Part shown: piece after piece, positions 1 to 36,600 of the stretch
How positions within the stretch are numbered: position 1 is the first letter of the stretch
Layout of the letters: each line of letters opens with the position of its first letter
Made by a program: the position numbers and the translations under genes
NCBI GenBank assembly: GCA_016806645.1
Contig: JACSYO010002116.1
Coordinates: 6,741,001-6,805,000 of the forward strand
Direction of reading: 5' to 3'
Source of the DNA: Ophiodon elongatus
Taxonomy: Eukaryota > Chordata > Actinopteri > Perciformes > Hexagrammidae
Length of the DNA: 64,000 nt
The notes under the pieces: model-generated
What the model was told of the DNA's origin: nothing
The model's input: the letters and a program-made list of their open reading frames with translations, nothing else
Databases searched by the model: none

Positions 1-336
1 ATCATGCTGGTCGCCCTCATTACAGCCTTTGCTCTATGTTGGCTGCCGCTCACCATTTTCAATGTGGTGTCAGACTGGAACCAGGAGGCTTTGCCCATCT
101 GCCACCACAATCTGCTATTCTCCCTCTGCCACCTGCTGGCCATGTCCTCCACCTGCATTAACCCCATCATCTACGGCTTCCTAAACTCCAACTTTCGTCA
201 GGAGGTGAGGGAGGTGCTCCAGCACTGCCGCTGCAGTCAGCTAGAGGAAGAGTGTGAGCGTTTTCCCATGTCCACTGTGCACATGGAAGTGTCCCGCACC
301 TCCGTGCCTCTCAGCTGCAGGAGCGACTCTGTCTGA
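1..336 (+). CDS. Neuropeptide Y receptor, Y1 subfamily (Y4/Y8-like), C-terminal part
   Basis: This is the 3' end of a class A GPCR gene, open from base 1 in frame 1 to a TGA at 334-336; the rest lies outside the window. What remains is TM6 with the CWLP motif (about residues 14-17 of the fragment), the third extracellular loop, TM7 with the NPIIY form of NPxxY, and a cytoplasmic tail with a Cys pair (HCRC) that could be palmitoylated. The tail ends with an STVHxEVS stretch followed by a short serine-rich end, as in Y4 and other Y1-subfamily NPY/PYY/PP receptors, which signal through Gi. There is no intron in the visible part. Y4 and Y8 cannot be separated from this fragment. An AATAAA cluster at 1078-1089 could serve as its poly(A) signal. 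Confidence 0.85.
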   Translation: MMLVALITAFALCWLPLTIFNVVSDWNQEALPICHHNLLFSLCHLLAMSSTCINPIIYGFLNSNFRQEVREVLQHCRCSQLEEECERFPMSTVHMEVSRTSVPLSCRSDSV

Positions 337-1720
337 CTTTAATATTATAACCTGAAGGATCCTGCTCTAGTAGGATATAGTCACATAAACTGTAAAGACT
401 AACTTCTGCAGTTTGTTCTACCTTTTAATGACAGTAGCCTACAATAGCTTTGAAACTGATTTAAAGTGCAACAGTGGTCTGAAGTGAAGTGTGTAGTACA
501 ATGTTGGTTTATCTTATTCTGCAGTAGAAGTAAGGAGTGTGTTGATGTAAAAGAAAAAAAATGTTTCTAAAGAAAGTGTAATTTCAAACTAATCTTTGCT
601 GTGTCCCCATTAGACACTTCATACTAACTGTATACAGTTGTACCTTGTATACTATACAGGGTACAACTTCAATTTTTTTAAGAAAGTATACAAGATTTTA
701 TTTCCATCTTATACTAACAGGTACTGATCAAAAATGTCCCCCAATGGACTTCAGCTATGACTTTGGAGAGCTACTGGCCCACCACGATCATCAAAACACC
801 AAAAGGAGGGATGACAGTGTTCCTCTCTCCAGTGGAATTTCAGAGACCGAAGTTGTTCTCGAGGCTTGTGGTGGACCAAAAAACTATTAAGAGATTTTCC
901 TATATCTTGGTTTTTGTGGTGCTTTTGTTTTATTTCTGAAATTGTATTTGATCTTTTGTATTTATGACATTTGCGGAGTCAATTAATGTGTGATTTTTGT
1001 GATTAATGTGACTCATAAAGGTAAAATGTAACAGTTCCTAACAGTGTTAAATTATAAATTTGCTTTAGATGAGTTAAATAAATAAATAATACCAAATGTG
1101 TTTACACTTGGCTTTTAATTGAATTTAAATTATGTGAGACTGTAGGCCAATGTAGCCATATATGCTTGGTTTAATAATCAAATCAGTGAAACTTTATGCT
1201 GAATATTTAACTAGCAAAAAATGCCTGTTGAGGTTATCATAGTTTTTGTCATATTTTTGAGTATTGATGACAAGAACAACAGATGAACACCAGGCTGTGT
1301 TTGATGGTTCAAATCGACTTCCACCTGAACACCAAAGAATTTGAAAAGGTTACCTGAAGTGTCTGCATGGAACCATATTCAACGAGGTCAACCTCTATCC
1401 AGGACAGTCATGTCTGCTTGAGGTTACACTGTTTCAGTGCAGTTGACATATTCCTAACTCAGCCCTGTGCTTTTCATGTAAAATATTCACCTAAAAAAAA
1501 AAAATTGTCATGGGTTTGACTTTGGTTTAAATGTGTGACAAGAGGTTGTGGAACATGAAAAATAGGCTACATTGTCCAATGAACTTTTGACTGGAATGCA
1601 TAACTCCAAGTTTTGGGCTAAATACAAACATAGGTCCACACATCATAAAACTAATTGATATTGACTAATATGTTCCACCAATTTTGACCGTAAATTAAGT
1701 AATTTTTACATAATAGTGTG
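337..1720. other. 3' UTR of the NPY receptor and intergenic DNA
   Basis: This stretch is AT-rich with no convincing coding potential. It holds overlapping AATAAA signals at about 1078-1089, which probably end the NPY receptor transcript. I see nothing recognisable between there and the mcph1 promoter region. Confidence 0.5.
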
Positions 1721-1859
1721 GTTGACTATCAAGATAGACCGGAGAAGTAGCACTAGTCCTCCTAAAAGTGTGGTCTGTTCACGGTCGAGGTTTAAAGTGG
1801 ACTCCTAAAGGGCCCTTCTCAAGGACGCTATCATGTTCCCTTTACCGTTGCTTCTGGGT

Positions 1860-1960
1860 TGGAAGTGACGTTTGTTACCTCTCAGCCAATGAGGGCCCAT
1901 GTCCCAGAATGCATTGCATCACGAACTGCACCCGCGAACAATGTACACTGTAGTTAGGTG
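1860..1960 (+). promoter_or_regulatory. Probable mcph1 promoter: CCAAT box and ZNF143-like site
   Basis: About 1.1 kb upstream of the mcph1 start codon, the sequence carries a CCAAT box at 1885-1889. Close downstream lies gtcccagaatgcattgc at 1901-1917, a good match to the ZNF143/STAF element (core CCCAnAATGC), which is common in promoters of housekeeping and cell-cycle genes. The mcph1 ATG exon has an acceptor-like ttgtgtag before 3039, so an untranslated first exon probably starts near here. The promoter role is inferred from position and motifs; the transcription start is not visible. Confidence 0.45.
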
Positions 1961-3059
1961 TTGTCGGAATCTGCGCAATTTAAACCAAACTGTGACTTAA
2001 AGTAAGTGCACGGCTATTGTTGAAAATACTGTTGATACCTGTGTTACTGCCTTTGTCCTGTTAATAGTAATAAATACGTGTAATACGTCACCAGATTACA
2101 GAAGTATGAGCGTAACGCCGAGAAGAAAAAAAGTTAGTTAGCATCGAAACGTAGCGACAACTCACGGAAACAACATAATAATTCATTTAGATATCTAATG
2201 ATGTCGTTAAAGACGTGTGCTTTAAGTGGTTAAAGTGTCAGTTACTGACGTGATATAGCCCAGCTATAATAGGTTAAAACACACGTTTGTTAACTTTAGT
2301 CGAGTCACGATTTTACGTAAACTACGGAGCTTACGTTAGAAAGTCTTAACACTTAACGTTAGCTATGTAACGTTAAGCTAATATTTACATAAGTGTTAAT
2401 CACTGCGTTTCGGTTAGGGTTTACAATAGACCACTGTCCCTAAATAATGTGTTTTAATGATGCAGATAGAGGTCAATAGACGTGTGGTAGTGACTAAAAA
2501 ACATACTTACTACAGACTAGACTGCCAGTACGTCCAATACTGAGCCTTTAACGCTACAAGTTGTGTCTGTGTCATTGGTTTTGATCTAATTAACCTAGTC
2601 AATAAGTTATTGGCAGATTGACAGTAATTATCTTCTCCCCTTAGGAGCAAAAAATCTGCTCCACAAATGTGATGAGTTGATTGTAATTCCACATCTCATA
2701 TCTTCATGATATGATCATTTAGAAACATACATCAGTATTACTATTGGTGCCTGATGGTCAGACATTGTCAATAGCATCACTTTTGGCTGTGGTAACCTTT
2801 GGGTATTGGCAATACTTATTACTCTTATAAGACTAATTCAGATGATCAAAAGTATAATTAATGGAATGACTAAAGTGAAAATAATCCAGAGTTACAACCC
2901 TGACCGTGACACTGATTGACTGTCAGGTTGGTTTGTTTTGCATTGTTGACCCCAATTGGTTTAATCGGCATGATTGACCACGAGAGGTCACGAATATGTT
3001 CTTCAAACTCAAAAAGTGTCTTCATTGTTTTTGTGTAGGTGAAGCTGAAGAGACGAGTA

Positions 3060-28624
<25,565 letters not shown>

Positions 28625-29920
28625 AAGCTGTGAAGCTTAGTTTTAGTGATTTTATGTTGAACAGCGCCTGGTCACATACCCTCAGTTTCTAACTTACAGT
28701 GTTCCTCTTGTGCGGGGTTGTCATGTCGCTTGTGTTCAGGGGCTTTAAATAAATCCTCTCAAATATTCAGTTTTCAAAGAACTTTAGTCCACGGTTACCA
28801 TGGAAACGTGTCACTTCAGAGGACTATCAACCATTCAACAACGACCTCAGTTACCGTAAACATGAAAAACTGCTTTGACAGTGCATGTCGATCCTTTATT
28901 GTTTTTATTTTTTTGTAGTAACCACTACTGTGTAATGATGTGATTTTAACAAGACATTAGAGAGAGCGTTGAGATTGTTTTCATTTATAACAATATAATT
29001 GTAAAGATACTTGCTGAGCCAGTTTAACACTTAAATGGAGATAACATACTGTATCCTTATAGAAATGTTTTGTGATGCCATTGTTAATAAATACTTTTAT
29101 TTTGATCATGGGTTTTCTTATGTTCTGTGATGTAATTTTCAGTTTTCCAGGTTTTATTGAAATTATAGAGATTACTTAAACTGTGTCTGACATTTTTTCA
29201 CACCCATGTAATGAATGAAGCACCATTTGAGAATATCAACTTGGTTTTGAAAATGACAAAGCACAGTGGTTTGATGGATCTGTCAAAAGGGTTGTCAGAA
29301 ACCACTCAGCAGTGTCACTGGGTGATAATTGACAAATATAGAAGCTTATGTATCACAGTTTGTACTATCACAGTTTGTACTGTCACATTAGTAACACATT
29401 AACTCTAATAGTATACTAATACTATAATACTATACTTTAAATGTACTAGAATCTTACTTGAGAATGTGTAGTATTCACACATACCGCAGTTACTATTTCT
29501 AAAGTATGTAATAGCTGCATAATATGTATGTTAGGTTCATAAAGTATAATGGAAAACTGTATAGAACAATGATTTTCATAGTAGATGAAGGAATTAGTTT
29601 TTAGCTTTAACATTTACTTCTCTTTGTCTTTGTGACCAACTCTTTTGGGCCACCTTATCATGCCAAGCCCAGTAAAATAAAGAAGTGTATCAATATTTTT
29701 ACTTCACAATATGACTGATAACATACTGAGCAACACCCTCTGTTATCTCCCCTCTTTCACTGCAAACAATACCAAATGATATCTGTGTCGGATTTAATTA
29801 TTTTCCATAAAACACTATAAAGTGAAAATGATTGTGACGCAAGACTATTGTAAGACAGCAAGCAAACACTGTGTCATCCTTTTGAAAAAGGCTAATGTGT
29901 AAATGTGTGGAGAAAAACGT
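28625..29920 (+). other. mcph1 3' UTR and intergenic DNA
   Basis: The mcph1 3' UTR runs to an AATAAA at 29086-29091. Beyond it is AT-rich spacer up to the agpat5 promoter, with no recognised feature. Confidence 0.6.
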
Positions 29921-29934
29921 GGAGAAAAAAGCGT

Positions 29935-30110
29935 CGTGTCGCTTTAAAAAGGGAGCGTCTGGAACTCACGGTGCCTCTCGCCCATTGGCTGGACCGCCGC
30001 CGCGTCATTTGACTCATCAGCTCCGTCGACGTCATAGGGGGGCATTACGTCGGGAGGCGTGTGTGACATTTGCTGCATGAAGCTAGTTTGTGAGCAGCTA
30101 GCCGGATAAG
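29935..30110 (+). promoter_or_regulatory. Probable agpat5 promoter
   Basis: This is a GC-rich, CpG-containing island in otherwise AT-rich spacer, 520-700 bp upstream of the agpat5 ATG. It has an inverted CCAAT box (ATTGG, 29984-29988), an AP-1-like TGACTCA (30010-30016) and a CRE-like GACGTCA at about 30029-30035. The role is inferred from composition and position. Confidence 0.4.
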
Positions 30111-30631
30111 GATGAAGAACTAGGGAAGTAAATAGAACATATTTCGCCTCGTAACGACTGAGCTGACGTTTGGGTTACAGTTTATTGTCTTATCCACATT
30201 AGAGAATACAGTTTATATCAAGGTGCAACTTCCTGTGTAGCTAAAACAGGTTGAGCAGCAGTTAGTAGGCTAACCCGTTCTCTTAACTTATACTTTAACT
30301 GGATGCTGGGGTTGTTCCTGACATGTTACAACAGATGACTGTAGTTAATTAATTTTCTTTTTATTGTTGCAGTCAGGCTGGACGTTAGCGCGTGACCCGA
30401 CTCGGCTCACTGCAGTTTGCACACAAGGTTAACATTAGCTTTAGCCAGCTAGCTCCTCACTCCCTTCTTCTTGCTGCAGCTTTCTCACTTTCTTATGCTG
30501 ACTTGTCAGGACAGGTGTGCTGACAGAAGGACAGGTGTGCTGTGGGATCGATAGGACGTGCAACTTATTGACAGTGCTCACAGAAGAGCACTGAGTCCAA
30601 CAGTCCTGTAGTGGAGCCAGAGGTTGGGACC

Positions 30632-33600
30632 ATGCTGCTCTCCTTGGTTGTGCACACATACTCGCTGCGGTACTGGTTTCCAGCCACGATTATGCTGGGA
30701 TCAGCCCCAGCTTATGTGCTGTCGTGGGGTGTCTGGCGCTTACTTTCTACTATGTTACCTGCGAGAGTGTATCACAAGTTAGACGATCGGTTGTACTCTA
30801 TGTACCAGAGTATGGTCCTGTTCTTCTTTGAGAACTACACTGGAGTTGAGGTGAGTGATCCTACATGTACTACATGTACTACATGTACTACATGTACTGC
30901 ATGTACATTTACATGTAATCTGATACATCCACGTTTTGTCACCGTGAGAGGAACTCTCAAGGATGGGGGAAATTATATTCTTCTAATAGAAACAGAAGGA
31001 CACAGTCAGTCAAGTGACAGCTACCTCTGACTGACTGGCTGTTTGAACTTACATTAATATTGCATGCAGACCAGTGCATTGTTGGAATTGTCTGCATTTG
31101 TTTCTCCTCTTAAAATAACAAAATGTAAAGTGGTGCTAATAAACAAGATCTTGATGAACCAGATGTAAGACAAGACGGTCTGCATTCTTTTGTCATTTTG
31201 TTGCCACTCCTTGCACAATTGTTAATATTAGACGGTAGACTTTGCAGAGGAAAAAACAGTGATAGTGTTTTGTGTAATAAAATTGTCTGCACTGTCCCAC
31301 AAACTGGAGGCCACATGAGTAGATTGGAACGGACCTTTTAATGAATTATCTTGGGTTTATTGAACAGCTGCAGCGGCTAAATCGGTCTGAACCAGAAACA
31401 AATCCATGATGCAGTTTAGATATTTAACAAAACAAAATAAATCTTCATCTTCAATGTAGAATCATTTTGCACACTGATGACATTTTGCTGGAGTCTGTAA
31501 TACTTTTAACATGCTTTCTCTGTAGATTATTATTTATGGAGATATACCAAAGAACAAAGAGAATGTGATCTACCTGTCCAATCATCAATGTACAGGTAAC
31601 ACATTTACAAATTAAAATCTCCGTTTAGTGTGAATCACAGATTGTAGTGAATATGTAATCTTTACCGACGATTTTCCTTGTAGCTGACTGGATCATTGCT
31701 GACATGCTCGCCATCAGACAGAGTGCCCTCGGCCATGTCAGATACGTCCTTAAAGACGGACTCAAGTGGCTTCCGCTGTACGGATGGTATTTCTCTCAGG
31801 TAATGCAACTGTGTGAGTATTTGAATGTAATTTTGTCATTGTAAATTACAGATGCAGAGAAGTAGATTAAACAGGAATCACGTTCCCCACTGCGGTTCTC
31901 ATCCAATTATCTTTCTGTTTTAGCATGGAGGAGCCTACGTGAAACGAAGTGCAAAGTTCAGTGAGTTAGCAATGAAGAAGAAGCTCTTCACCCAGTCTCA
32001 AGATGGAGTCCCAGTAAGTACACATTATAAATGTTCTAAATAAGCCTTTTGACTACATTTACTCTCATAAGGTTGACATACTGTCTGCGGTCATGTCTTC
32101 TCTCTCAAAGACAGAAAGTTCAGTTCAAAAGAGAACGAGGAAGAGAAATCATATCTTCAAACAGGGCCTTATTTTCCAAATTTCTTTTGATCATCACAAG
32201 CTTGTTTTTAAATGTTCACTACTTAAATTCACTGCAAAGCTTTCTGTAATAATCTTCCAAAAGTCTGTCTTTCAAAAAAATCCTTCTTACCCTACTTGTA
32301 ATTAGGATTTTGCTGTGAATAGTTTCTTTGAATTTATATTAACAGAACATCTGATGACGTCAGCGCCATTGAAATTAAATGGATAATCAGATATTGGATG
32401 CACAAGGGTTCAATTGCAGTTTGTTATTGTGTTGAAAGGGATAGTTTTTAATCACTTTTTGGGGATTTAGCTGTGGGGGATTAGTGTGTATGTGTGTGTT
32501 TGTGTGTCGACAGAAGTAGTTGTGGTGAGCTCACAGTGCACAATGAGAGCTCAGTTGTGAAATAGTAAAATTAACATTCTCAGTGTTCACAGTGCCCTTA
32601 CTTGAACATAAATATTTTCATCTTGGTTCCTGTGTGACTGAAATTGATCAACTCGAAAACAAGTTGTTAAACTTGCCTGTTGATTCCAGTAATTCACAAA
32701 TAAGTTATGAAATATAAAAAAAAAACTGCTGCATTAGTTCATCATTTGTAAGTGTGAGAATGTTCTTATTGTCCAAAAAGCCTTCACATCCTCAGTATTT
32801 TGCAGAAGATAGTAAAGAAAGATTATTATACATATTCATTCAGTACTCGGGCTAAAATAGATTTTAAGAAGGGTCCTACTTTTTGATAATTGTTGACCTT
32901 ACACAGTAAATTTTTGTTGAATTCTTTTTAAATCTAGTGTCACTGTGATGGGGGAAAGACAAAGGAAAATAGCAGTAGGTTGAGTCTACATCACCAAAAA
33001 CTCAGTTTTCAGTTCAGATGCAAACCAAACTGATTTATAAGAGCAAGGTGATGACAACCATGTTTCTTCTAAACATTGGAAGTTCAGTACAGTGTTGGGT
33101 TTCCATTTTTCTTGTTCAACAAGTCCTGTCAATGTTAGAAATTCCATTTTGACCCAAAGCATTAAGGACAAAAACACTGGACACTTTGATTTCCTGTGCT
33201 TTTGTTTTTTTTCTCCCTACAGATGTACCTGGTCATCTTCCCAGAAGGAACTCGGTATAATCCAGAGCTCAAGAATGTTATCGCTGAGAGTCAGGCTTTT
33301 GCTACTAAAGAAGGTACAAACATGATGGAAGTCATTTTCTGCTGTACTGCTGCATACTAATTTAACAAAGTGAAAATTGTACAGCTTTTCCAATTGTCAG
33401 TTTTTTGGAAATTTAGTATACCCCTTTGTTGAAGAATGAATTAGTAAAGCTTTATACACATAACAACTACTGTATTAAGGTCTGTCATCACCAAAACTGC
33501 TGATTTTATATTCCAGCTGGTGCAGATCAAAGTTTTGAGGACTAAATTGACTTGCTGCTGGTAGATAAGATACTTTTTTTGCTCACAAAGAATCACTTTG

Positions 33601-36600
33601 AAGGGATGTCTCTTCTGGTTATTTCTGTAGCATGAGGAAGTAAAACTATCGGATTTTAAATTTTGTATTTAACTGCAATGTCAATTTCAATACAGCTTTA
33701 CAATGTCACAGCTAAACACAGCATGATTATTTTGATGCTGTTGGGCAGTGTGGGGTTTAGGTCCAATCACAAACTGCAATAATTCTGCAGAGATTAAGCC
33801 TATCTGTGGACCACAGCTCTGAATATCACCTTCCCCCATTAATCCAAAATAAATCGCTCTGGAGAGCCAACATGTGCACATGACATTATCTGCTATTAGT
33901 GAGGTATTAGTGAGCAGAGGGTGGTGCCACATTGAATGAGGAACAACAGACTGTGCAGTAACTGACACACGCATTCACATAGAATTACCGTTTTTACCAT
34001 CAGATGTGTATTTATTTTGGAGGGGGTTTAAGCCATTATTTATTAATAGAGGATAGTAGAGAGTTGACAGGAAATTAGAGGACAGATATGGTGATGACAT
34101 GTAACAAAGGTTTCCAGCTACACTCATTCTGGGGAAGTTGTGATTACATGTCTAGCATCTTTTATTTTGTAGACAAACTTTTATATTCAGACTTTTAATA
34201 CAACCTGTAATTAATCGGATAATCTAATCCGATTGACTCGATAATGTATTACATCTGTTCCTCTCTATAGGACTGGCTGTCTTGAAACACACACTGACAC
34301 CCAGAATGAAGGCCTCTCACATAGCCCTCGAGGCCATGCAGGGCCACCTGGATGCTGTGTATGACATCACAGTGGCTTACGAGGGAACGCTGGCAGTCTC
34401 CGGGCAAAGAAAACCTGCCCCATCAATGCCAGGTAAGCAGGCAACTGACCACTTTAAAATCAGAGACAGTCAGTCAACGGCTTCATTCATTTAAGCTGCT
34501 TTCTCATTGTGATCTTTACCTGGATATCTTGTCTTCAGTTATTTGTGTTAGGTGTATACTTATACAGGACACATGCAGCTGGAATAAGTATGGGCATTTG
34601 TGTAAATACCAGTTATTAAGGCAGGATATTTGATTTGTTTTCTTCCTTCATAGAGATCCAAGAAGCTTTTTAACACCAGATTTCAAAGCAGCTTTAGTCT
34701 GCCTCTATCGTCTGTTAATCAGTGATCCACAAACACACAGGCATTGTATCATCAATCCTGCAACATTGTGTACGCCCCCTCAGTAAATAATCACATAGCA
34801 AACAAAACCTATTAACAGACTTGCTTCCTGTAAACAGCCTGACTATGTTTTGGAATTTTTTATTATTCTGTGTTGCCGGTAGTTCGACAAGCACCGTTTG
34901 AATGTTAAAAAACATCCCGTTTCAGTCAGGAATAAACATCAATGTGTTTCTAGCAAACAGAACAGAGAATAGAGACGCATTCTTGCGGTCATCACGCACT
35001 TCCTGGTCTCATGTGGTGAAGGTGACTTTAGTGATTTCACAAGGAAGTGGAAGTGACTCGGGGCTGCGTTCACACTGCAGCTAAAACAGTCCAAACTCAA
35101 ATTTCAGTTTCCTCATCAGTATGAACAGAGTGAACCATTTCAACGTACTGTGATGCATATTAGACCCTGAGGTACGGCTCGTGTACAGTATGTGACTTCT
35201 ATTTAAAAACTTAGAGCACTATTTACGTCGGTTCGTTAAGATGATAGACTTGATCTTCCTCCCACAGTCCAGAGACATTGCTGGTTAATTGATGACTCCA
35301 AATTGCCCGTTGGTGTGAATGTGAGCGTGACTGGTGGTCTGTCTCTCTGTTTCGGCCCTATGATGGTTGCTGTTTAAAATATTAAATGAAGCAAATTATG
35401 CTGCACAACCACAAAGCCACAGCATATTTTCTGAAAATGCAAACATTAAATAGATTGACTCTTTAAAGAAAACAAACTTTGGCATGCCCTGTTATTACTT
35501 GGAGCTTAGAGCTTATTGTTATGAATAAAGGTCTGTGGCTCAGCAGGGATTTTAATTCCTATTATGTGCTAATCTCTAGCATCGTTACATTGCTACATAT
35601 AAGACAGTTATTCTGTGCCTTTTTATTGGGCATCAGCCTTACGTTTACTTTCGGATTGTGGGTTGTATCCATTCAATCACAAAATTCAGCCGTGGTCTTT
35701 GGAGACGCACCTTTTGGTTACTTTTATTTGTACCCGGTTGGTTTGCAAAAGAAAGCGAGGCATTCATCTCGACACACACATTACAATCAACACAGACAAC
35801 AAGACAAACATGATAAAAGTACATAAAACTACAAATCAGTGAACCTGACTCCTGAATGTGCACCTTTTTATGAATGAATGAGCTCCCTGCATCTCTCTTG
35901 TAGCAGTTTGGTCTGCTCTTTTTTTTTTGTGCAGATGACTCAAGATATTAAATATAAAGTTGCAGCGTTACCAGAGTTTATCAAAAGGTTTGAGATCAGG
36001 ATGTGTTTGTTACTACAGAGAGAGTTGATTTCCTTCTTCTATTGCAGGAAGTTGCTTTTAAAGTGTGTTTTGGAACATTGTTCTGCTCAAACACACAATC
36101 CTGCAGTCGAGGCTCAGATGGTACCCTTTTCTTAAGACTGACTTTGGCTTCTTCATTTGTGTTCTCGCAAAAATAAATCAAGTGTCTCTCCTCCCGAGCC
36201 TTCGGCCTAACCCGTCTTTCATTGCGATATGAGTGTTTATTGGAGTGGTACATATTGTGTCTGACGGTCGATTTGTATCCGTGCAGCAGCTGATTGAGGT
36301 GCCCTCTCCGCCACTGAAGCAATCTTTCGCTGCTGACTTCGATGAAGTTTCCTCTTTTGGCCGCAGTGCCAGGTTTCCTGATAATATTGCATGTTGTGGA
36401 AACAGGAACTTGAAGGTCTCTGGGGATACACGTGTAGCCTTGAGCGTTCACACTTGGTTACATTTTTATGTCTGGCCTTGTCAGACACTTTTTCTTTCTT
36501 TGCTTAGTTCTCTGACAGTTACATTACATTACATTTATTTTAGGAAAATGTATTCAGTGATGCTGAAACTGAATGGTTTGTATCTCATGATACAAATAAT

